45,000 nt of DNA from Armadillidium nasatum. Taxonomy: Eukaryota > Arthropoda > Malacostraca > Isopoda > Armadillidiidae. Location of the stretch: NCBI GenBank assembly GCA_009176605.1, contig SEYY01000922.1, forward strand, positions 139,725 through 184,724, in the 5' to 3' direction. The notes beneath the pieces were generated by a model, which was not told where the DNA came from, did not search any database, and worked only from the letters and a program-made list of their open reading frames with translations. A program made the translations under genes and the position numbers. Below are positions 34,001-45,000 of this stretch, piece after piece (the stretch's first letter is position 1; each line of letters begins with the position of its first letter).

Positions 34001-34589
34001 TATTTACCAAAACATAATGGAAGTTTCATAATTACGGGTATTCATAGTAATTCAACTCTTTTTTGGGCAACCAACATGAAAGTACAAGTATAACAAAATG
34101 AATATTGATGATTTAAAACTATCTACAGGTCAATTATCAAGTTATTTTGACAAAGGGAATATGCTGAAAATTTTTTGCTTGAAAACTTGTCTTCGATTTT
34201 TGTTGCAGTCCAAACCCATTTTATTTTTCTTTCTCTTGCCAACTTAAATTGCTAATTTTCTGAAGAAATCTGGAAAATACTTTCCTAATTTATCTTTCAG
34301 GGATACCAGATGTTCTGTAATTCAGCTCTTCAACTCATTCTTAACAAATTTTTTTTTTTTTTTCATAGTTTAGTATTTCTCTCCTGAAATTCTTTCACGC
34401 CTTCAAAGGAAGTTGTGCCCCCCTTGACTAAAAACCTCTGCAATAGGAGGAGGTAATGAAGAGAGATATTTATAAACCAAAAAATATAAATTAATCAACA
34501 AAATAATTTGTAAAAAATTGATAATGACAATAAAAAAATATTGAGAAAAATATATAGACTATACCAATGATGATGATTAATTAATATAA

Positions 34590-35713
<1,124 letters not shown>

Positions 35714-35807
35714 GCATATTAATCTTTGGTTGGTAGTTGATGGTGGAAGTAGGAAAATAATGAAGGCTGGATGGTTTTCTTTCTTTTTATTACATAAGGC
35801 ATATATT

Positions 35808-35833
35808 GACTTTATAGTCTAGCCTATAAAGTC
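35808..35833. repeat. Perfect 10-bp inverted repeat
   Basis: GACTTTATAG, a 6-nt spacer, CTATAAAGTC. It lies just outside the downstream end of the gypsy fragment. Confidence 0.8.
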
Positions 35834-35879
35834 ACAGTAGATTAGCTCCGGCCACAGAACTCCCCCCCAGATGGCTACG

Positions 35880-36540
35880 GTTAGAGACGAAAACGAAGAG
35901 GAAGTCGGACCGTTCTGCCACTCTTTGTAGACGAAGAATAGGTGGACGAAGAGCTGTTCCACCAGTTGAAGAAGAGGAAGAAGAACCAGAAGAACGCTGT
36001 GAAGAAGGCGGTGCAGGCGGAGCTGGTGGTGGAGGTGAGTCGGTCAGAAGAAGAAGGAGGAGTAGGAAGAGTAGGAGAGGAAGGGCGATCTGGCACAGGT
36101 GGTGTTGGAAGAGCGACAGGAATGAGAAGAGGAGACTCTTCAAAATCATCCGGAGGATCCGGGGAAGATTCGAAAAAGGCAGGTTTAAGCCTAACGACAG
36201 AGAAAACTTCCGTCCGAAAAGGGAGCTAAAGAAGGAAGGTTTTTCCCGACGACTTAAAACCTTTTAAGGCCCCAATATCGAGCTTGCAGCGGAGCTCGAT
36301 GAGCGTCGAGGCGTAACGAAAACATGTTTACATGTAGTAAGGTCTTTCGGAATGAAAGAGTGTATGGAAGCGTGAGTGCGTGGAACAGAAGGTTTCCACG
36401 AAGCAGAACACTGACAAGGCGAGAGAGATAAGTGTAAGGGTCGGAAGACGCAGGAGAAACCGAAGGGTCAAAGAATTCCCTGGAAGACGAAAGGAGAATC
36501 GTAAACTAATTCGGCAGAAGTGCACTGGAGGTCCTCTTTT
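35880..36540 (-). mobile_element. Ty3/gypsy pol 3' end (integrase C-terminal region), decayed
   Basis: Read on the minus strand. AELVY (about 36528), REFFDPS in another frame (about 36487), KDLTTCKHVFV (about 36342-36310) and a RREK segment near 36245 precede a LKPAF-like segment near 36185. A Pro/Ser-rich stretch follows and ends SGRTVRLPLRFRL with TAA at 35883-35881. This is the usual order at the end of gypsy pol: an ELVYG-GEFF motif, H-CTHVFVR, then SVDRLKPAF. At least one frameshift and stops are present. It is clearly more GC-rich than its surroundings. Confidence 0.65.
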
Positions 36541-36567
36541 AGTATAGAAGTCACATATTGGAGAATC

Positions 36568-36571
<4 letters not shown>

Positions 36572-36645
<74 letters not shown>
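36572..36645. repeat. (AT)n microsatellite
   Basis: About 74 bp of AT dinucleotides, 30 bp beyond the gypsy fragment. Confidence 0.99.
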
Positions 36646-36646
<1 letters not shown>

Positions 36647-37862
36647 CCTAGTACATAAAAGTATGATTAAATTCTGCAATAGCTCTTCTAGACCCCTAGT
36701 TTTAACCTAACCTATATGATGTTTTGATATAAGCTAGAAACCTTGAAAGATCATATTTTCTAACATCAATAATAAGCTTCTAAATTATCTTTTGGTTTGG
36801 ATGATAATGGTAATAACCAATTTTACTTATTTTTCCGACCTATTTTTCTGAAATAATCTTATTAGCCAAGTTGTATTCATTAAAAGTATTCGAAGCTGAA
36901 GGCACTTGGATGAGAAAATGTATGATGTAGGTTCTGAAGCTCCAAGTTACTGGCGAATACATGTCAGAAAATAATAAAACTACATCTATATATTTAATAT
37001 ATAATGCTGCGATAAAACTATTTCAGTTAATTAAATAGATGAAAGGAATAATTATGCATTGTGTCAAAACTGGTACGTGCGCAGTCAAAAGAAATTATAC
37101 CCCTCCATCAAATCAAAATATTTTCTTTTGTTTCTTGCCATAGTTTACTGACGTCTGCTTAAAATTCTAGTGTTCTAACAAAATTAGCATTTATCTTTCC
37201 ATTTTTATTTTGGGTTTATTCCCTGAAATCAAATGTGACATTACGCTTAAGCCAGCTACAGCAAAAATATCTTGAAGAATCTTGAATATTAGTGGGACAC
37301 TTCACTTTGGCAATTATCAGCTGATGTATATAAACAAACGTAAATATATTTTAAAATCAAATTTAATCAGTCATTTAATTATCTTAAACAATCACTTAAT
37401 TTACTTGATATCATTAAGGTCATATAAGATAACGTATAAGTCAAACGAAGATTTTTAAAAAACTTTGGCTGTAGCCATGATTAAAAAACGTTTGAACCAA
37501 CAAATTTTAAAGGATTGAAAATAATTAATTTGCTTAATTTAAAATAAATTAATGATCCGAAAAAGCTTGAATAATTATCCTAAATAATTTGAAAAACAAA
37601 TCTATCTATGTAATAATACTTACAAAAGGTTTTTATTCTAAAAGGCCTTGGCCTAACTCCTCCATGTTTGCCTACATCACGTGACAAATTAAAGATTTCG
37701 GCATTGAAAATTGAAGATAGGAATTTCTGTCTATAATTTCCCCTGCCGTGAGCAGAAAAATATTGCATCAAAATCAAGTGGGATACGCTTCATGGGCCAA
37801 TTCCCTTAAAGAATTTTGATCATGGAACACACCCTTATGTCTGTTTTTTTTTTTTTTTCTTT
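36646..37862. other. Spacer with a possible 5' exon at 37777-37624 (minus)
   Basis: Mostly AT-rich with no recognised gene. On the minus strand a less AT-rich open stretch ends at a consensus donor (GTAAGT from 37623) and contains a CACGTGA box. It could be a 5' UTR exon, for example of CDKN3, whose first visible exon is preceded by a possible acceptor. Speculative. Confidence 0.2.
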
Positions 37863-39275
37863 TGTCTCCTCTGGTGGGCAAAGGCCGGAGGCCTACCAAT
37901 ATCCACCAGATTTGGGAAGAATTCAAAATCTGGTAGCTAATGGCCGACGTGAACCGATACACGGCGTTTAAAAGTGTGTAAGTTAAATGAAGTTGAGAAA
38001 ACAGATAAAAGGAGTGTGTTCCAGACTTTAGCGGTTAACTCTGGGGTCGGAGGGTTGGACAGAGAAAGGATGAGATTGTGTTGAAAGTCGTGTCGCACGA
38101 CCCGTTCTCAATGGAGGAGGCATGCGACGTGAGAGTTCAGAAGAGCAATGTCCGTTGTAATAGCGATAGTATAGATAAATTGATGCAACACGCTAAATAT
38201 AAATTAGAAGAAACTGGAGAAAGTTAGTAAGAGCAGGAGAATTGATGAGACGAAAAGCCCTAGACTTCACTCTTCGAGAATGGCTGTATGTGTGGAACCA
38301 CCCCAGTTGTGCGAGGCGTACTTCATACAGGGGCGAACAACACCCATATACAGAGCAAGCAACTGGGGTAGCGTAAGAAAACCACGAGGGCGCCTCAGAA
38401 CACCCAATCTCTTAGAAGCTTGATTAGAGAGAGAAGTAATGTGATATTTCTAAGAAAGATCACCAGAAAAAGAAACACCAAGAATATTGAGAACAGATGA
38501 AGGTTTGAGTTGAGTGTTTTCGAAGAAGATGTCATAGTTGTGTGGAAGATTGTGTCGAGTAGAAAGATGGAGAAATTGAGTTTTTGAGGCGTTGAAAACG
38601 ACCATGTTTTCTCTGCCCCAATCTGAAATACGAGAAAGATCAGAGGTCAGTTGCTCCAAGGCCATCCTTCTTGAATCTATCAACTGCTGTTGGGAGGGAC
38701 ATCTTTCAAATTGAAAGGAGTAATGAAGGGTGGAGTCATCGGCATAGGAGTGTATAGGAGACGAAGTAATAGAGAGAAGGTCATTGATGAAAATTAGAAA
38801 AAGAGTTGGAGATAGGACAGATCCTTGAGGAACACTACTATTATAGGTTTATAGGATGAATGGTGACCGTATACAGCAGCTGCTATAGACCGACCGGAAT
38901 GTAAATTAGAGAGAAGGTCACAGAAAGAAGGATAGATTCCGAAAGAGGGAGGTCTGGAAATCAAAGCTTTGTGCCAGACTCTATCGAAAGCTTTCGATAC
39001 GTCTAGCGCCACAGCGAAAGACTCACCGAAACCCCGGAGAGGGGAGGACCAAGAGTCAGAAAGTAGGGAAAGAAGATCACCAGTAGAACGTTCTTTAAGA
39101 AAACCATACTGGCGATCAGAGATAAGATTAGAAGAATTGAGATGTTTCCAAATCTTCCTGTTAAGGATAGATTCGAAAACTTTAGAAAGAACGGAGGTTA
39201 AAGAAATTGGACGGTAGTTAGAGGGTTGAGAGGGGTCCCCCTTCTTCGGTACAGGCTGAATGAGCGCACGTTTCT
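37863..39275 (-). mobile_element. Jockey-like LINE, RT to 3' end (best-preserved copy)
   Basis: On the minus strand: ALDVSKAFDRVWHKALI (about 39010-38960), SYADDSTLHYSFQF (about 38750-38708), then the NWGRENMVVFNASKTQFLHL-type block and NILGVSFSGDLS. The tail ends at 37863 with the CCACCAGAGG 3' end next to a T-run. Several frames remain open for 60-80 codons, but the whole is broken. Confidence 0.85.
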
Positions 39276-39589
39276 AACCCTTCAGATACAGAATTGTATT
39301 CAAGAGTAACGATTGTTAGCAAGAGCAATAAGGGTTTTCAGTCATTGCCGGCCTAAGTGAAAAAGTTCGTATTCTTGCATTGGATAATAAACATGAGTTC
39401 TAATGTTTCTGAGTATATATATAGTAAGAACCTATAATATATATGATTTTGCAGATGAACGGTAATACACCCTAGTTAATATTAATTTAGAAGTAAGTAA
39501 TAATTTCTTTCATTCGTTTATAAATGGGGTATTTGTCGTCAAGATTTTTACGAAAATTTATTTAATTTATTGCTGAACTTTCGTGAGTA

Positions 39590-40475
39590 TATTGTATACA
39601 GATTTTCTTATTTCTACTTAACGAGCTCTTGCTTAGACAGAAAGCTGGTAGTTTAAGGGAAGTGATGAAAAAATTCGACAGTACAAAAGAGATTGAAGAG
39701 ACAAAAAGTGAGAGTGGGAGAGTTGATAAGGCAAGAAGACCTGTTTGAGTAGAACCACCCCATATTCTTGACGCATAATACATTCAAATGAAATAAGGTG
39801 TTGCGGAGAAGTTCTGAAGGAATCTTAAAACACCTAGCCTCAATGAAGCTTCATTAGTAAGGGAACAATTTGATCTTGTTTCGAAAAATAATGATGTTAA
39901 AATACCAAAAAAATATTAAGTTAAGATTTAGGTTTGAGATTGTGTGCTTTCGAAAAAGATATTGTAGTTGACTGAAAGATTATTGGCTAAAGTGATCCAG
40001 AAATTGAAATTTTATAGGACATTAAAAACAATCCATGTTTTCTCTATTTCAACTATAGTTATGCGAAAGAAATCAGAGGTCAGGTGTTCTGAGGCAAATG
40101 TCCTAGCGTTAAGTAATTGATAAGATGTTAGATTCTTTTTAAAATGAAAATAATAAAGAAAGTTTGATTTATATGCAAAAAGAGAAGATAGATGAAGAAG
40201 TAGAAAGGGAGCAGAGGAAAAAACAAAACACCGTTATTAATGATTTTAAATATGAATGTTGATTATCCACAGCACCTGTTAAAGAGAGACCAGAAAAAAA
40301 AAGTCAGATGAAAAGTTATAAAGAGAAGAATAGATATTAAAGAAGTTGAGTTAAAATTAAAGATTGTTGAAAGACTTTATAGATATTTTTCAATATCTCT
40401 AGAGCTACCACAAAGGATTTACTGAAATGCCAATCTACACAGGAAACAATGGTTGGAGAGAAAGAATGAAATATT
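39590..40475 (-). mobile_element. Jockey-like LINE relic, strongly decayed
   Basis: Aligned by short family blocks in the same order as 37863-39275, for example YASRIWGGSTQT near 39776-39740 and the pre-YADD and KAFD regions further right. Many indels. Confidence 0.6.
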
Positions 40476-40702
40476 GCTACAAATTTTGTAGATTTCATTA
40501 TGCAATATATAAAGTACCAGCAATACTTAAGCAAACAAAATATTATTCGTCTTTTCGCATACAAAAAACCTATGGAGACCAACATATTTTTGTATTGTTG
40601 TACTAAACTCACTTCCATGAGTAAGTCAAGACTGATTTAAATTCATATGTTACTCTATATTCAGTAAAGGATCATTCTAAATATCAAAAACAGTATATAT
40701 TT

Positions 40703-42982
<2,280 letters not shown>

Positions 42983-42989
42983 CTGAAAT

Positions 42990-42990
42990 G

Positions 42991-43080
<90 letters not shown>

Positions 43081-43094
43081 TCAACAACAACAGC

Positions 43095-43187
<93 letters not shown>

Positions 43188-43188
43188 T
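42990..43188. repeat. (TAA)n microsatellite, interrupted
   Basis: Two long (TAA)n blocks around an AACAACAACAGC insert (43081-43096). It abuts the acceptor of the 42982 exon. Confidence 0.99.
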
Positions 43189-43358
43189 ATTAAAAAAAAG
43201 ATTTCGACATCGTTTGATTTAATAAAAGCTTTGCATTTAGTTTCCAAAGTTTTGAAAATCTATTTTTATATATTGTTTAATTTACTTAAAGTCATTCTTG
43301 AAAGTAATTTGTAATAGAAAGCATATTTGCAATGATTTCCTCACACGTTTCGACTTCT

Positions 43359-43361
<3 letters not shown>

Positions 43362-43389
<28 letters not shown>

Positions 43390-43817
43390 AAGAAGAAGAA
43401 GAAGAAGAAGAAGAAGAAGAAGAAGAAGAAGAAGAAGAAGAAGAAGAAGAAGAAGAAGAAGAAGAAGAAGAAGAAGAAGAAGAAGAAGAAGAAGAAGAAG
43501 AAGAAGAAGAAGAAGAAGAAGAAGAAGAAGAAGAAGAAGAAGAAGAAGAAGAAGAAGAAGAAGAAGAAGAAGAAGAAGAAGAAGAAGAAGAAGAAGAAGA
43601 AGAAGAAGAAGAAGAAGAAGAAGAAGAAGAAGAAGAAGAAGAAGAAGAAGAAGAAGAAGAAGAAGAAGAAGAAGAAGAAGAAGAAGAAGAAGAAGAAGAA
43701 GAAGAAGAAGAAGAAGAAGAAGAAGAAGAAGAAGAAGAAGAAGAAGAAGAAGAAGAAGAAGAAGAAGAAGAAGAAGAAGAAGAAGAAGAAGAAGAAGAAG
43801 AAGAAGAAGAAGAAGAA
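43362..43817. repeat. (AAG)n trinucleotide tract
   Basis: About 455 bp of uninterrupted AAG, a pure purine strand. Confidence 0.99.
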
Positions 43818-43827
43818 TAAAATAAAA

Positions 43828-43899
<72 letters not shown>
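43828..43899. repeat. (AAT)n trinucleotide tract
   Basis: About 72 bp directly after the (AAG)n tract. Confidence 0.99.
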
Positions 43900-44020
43900 C
43901 CAGTTAAGATTGAGTGTAATGTTGTTGAAATACGTTATTCATTATAATTAATTCAAGTAATGTTCTTCCATTGATAATATAATTCATTACATTTTATATT
44001 CATATCAGGTCTATAGATCT

Positions 44021-44165
44021 TTATTTATTTATTGAAAAGTTCACATCTCACGGGCATTGCCCTATTCGAGGAGAGGAACTTTTCTAAGGAGTTTCTACCT
44101 AGCATTCGGATGAAGGAACGAACTGGCTCTTTTAAATACGTGAGTCAATCACTTTTCCGTTTGTT
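44021..44165 (-). mobile_element. tRNA-derived SINE, copy 3
   Basis: Reverse orientation. The minus strand reads CAAACGG...GTGATTGACTCACGTA at its head and the family tail CTCCTCGAATAGGGCAATGC, CCGTGAGATGTGAACTTTTC. The B box region is altered. It adjoins the Penelope-like fragment. Confidence 0.72.
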
Positions 44166-44412
44166 CACGGTAGAATGTAGAATTGCCTCCACTATTTTCA
44201 CTTTTTGAACTCCACACGATGCTTACAAGGTTTTAAAATGTTTGGAGACATTATATCTGGTTGATAAGTTATTTGTTGTCTCTAAATTTGCAAAGATTTT
44301 TTTGCGAGGCTTGAAGTGAAGCTGATTTGCTCTATCCGTCAATTTATTCGTCGTTTAACCAATATATGTCGAATTAGGACAGTTAAATTGGTACACGACA
44401 TGATAGTTGTCG
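44166..44412 (-). mobile_element. Penelope-like element fragment (GIY-YIG endonuclease)
   Basis: The minus strand reads VVYQFNCPNSTYIG (about 44402-44359), then a stop and TTNKL-DR, matching the VYkf-CpnC-stYIG-T-R-L--R start of PLE GIY-YIG domains. VSKHFKTL follows about 90 nt later. The second cysteine of the CxxC pair is missing and stops are present. Confidence 0.5.
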
Positions 44413-44511
44413 TCCGAATCATCTCATGTTGTGATGGAAGAAGATAGTTATCTTGACTTACTGTTACGTCTGACTTTGATCTTAATAAAAGTTATCTATG
44501 GGTTTCAGGTG

Positions 44512-44690
44512 GGAATTCAAAATATAACGCAGGCAATTTTATTCTTTGTAGAAATTAACATCATTTTGTGTTTAATAAATTATACAAGGAAAATAACAAT
44601 AATCAAAGTAATTCTATAAAATTCTTTAAAATATAAAATGCTGTTCATTTTGATAATGAAAAGTGCCTGCGTAATATTTTGAATTTCCAT
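44512..44690. repeat. Imperfect inverted repeat
   Basis: GGAATTCAAAATATAACGCA (44512 on) pairs with TGCGTAATATTTTGAATTTC (44669-44688); the GCAGGCA/TGCCTGC edges also pair. The spacer is about 130 bp. Confidence 0.7.
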
Positions 44691-44754
44691 TTTACTATTA
44701 TCAGGTCGTACATCAGTTGTTCTTTTTATTTTAATTTCATCACAAACTCAAACT

Positions 44755-44905
44755 TTGCTTGGTGTGGAGAGCGCCTCCAGCTCTCGGAGCAAGCGGTTTG
44801 CTTGCTCTGAACTGGTGTTGGCCTGAAGGGGAGTTTTTTGTCTGCCTGGAGGGACGGCATATGACCTCGTAGTTGAAGTCCGCTCTCAGAAACAAAACAA
44901 AACAA
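44755..44905. other. GC-richer unassigned segment
   Basis: About 150 bp of distinctly higher GC, ending in a CAAAA-type repeat. It could be part of a retroelement. No reading frame matches anything I recognise. Confidence 0.3.
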
Positions 44906-45000
44906 AAAACTTTGCTTGTGAATTTTTGAAGTTTCACGATTTTTAAAACGCTCATTTGCCTTATACAATTTTTTTGAACCGCCTTATTAAAGTAAACGCT

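Noticed and set aside
35942-36229. Plus-strand Glu/Gly-rich frame
   Set aside because: It is the complement of the gypsy integrase end, whose motifs read on the minus strand.
43298-43825. Frame encoding about 150 consecutive arginines
   Set aside because: It is the (AAG)n tract read in one frame, with no gene context.

Overview
This is an AT-rich eukaryotic window with spliced genes, many retrotransposon relics and an extreme load of simple repeats. There are more than 20 long (AT)n arrays (roughly 3 kb in all), a 0.6 kb (AG)n tract, a 0.45 kb (AAG)n tract and several (TAA)n tracts. One gene belongs to the DM4/DM12 family, which is known from arthropods. That family, the jockey-type LINEs and the microsatellite load point to an arthropod. 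A crustacean is my best guess, but this is inference only.

Four protein-coding genes can be rebuilt exon by exon, with matching splice phases. PINX1 (G-patch protein) is on the minus strand in five exons, 14904 to 5369. NDUFS7 (complex I PSST subunit) is on the plus strand; three coding exons are visible, 19736 to 22940, and the first exon was not found. CDKN3/KAP (dual-specificity phosphatase) is on the minus strand in four exons, 31627 to 23618, and converges on NDUFS7 with about 0.7 kb between stop codons. A DM4/DM12-family gene is on the minus strand; three 3' exons are visible, 42982 to 40703, and the last carries a reading-frame break. PINX1 and NDUFS7 diverge. The genes have no obvious shared pathway and look like ordinary neighbours.

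The rest is introns and spacers filled with repeats. About ten copies of one jockey-like LINE lie in both orientations (1-1393, 9.2-10.0, 18.8-19.1, 20.3-22.3, 24.1-25.8, 28.9-29.1, 29.3-30.8, 37.9-39.3, 39.6-40.5 and 41.8-42.3 kb). There is also a second LINE relic (26.6-27.3 kb), an RNase H-bearing LINE relic (about 8.8 kb), a Ty1/copia relic (1.4-3.3 kb), a Ty3/gypsy integrase end (35.9-36.5 kb), a Penelope-like GIY-YIG fragment (44.2-44.4 kb) and a Tigger-like transposase relic (about 12 kb). A tRNA-derived SINE family has five copies. All the retroelement frames are broken.

The most unusual content is structural. Two copies of one short inverted-repeat element sit between two (AT)n arrays each. 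A 769-bp near-complete palindrome with TA flanks lies in PINX1 intron 4. A nested palindromic array lies at 33.3-34.0 kb, and a foldback element at 35.1-35.7 kb abuts an (AT)n array. LINE ends repeatedly abut (AT)n arrays, and microsatellites press directly against several 3' splice sites.
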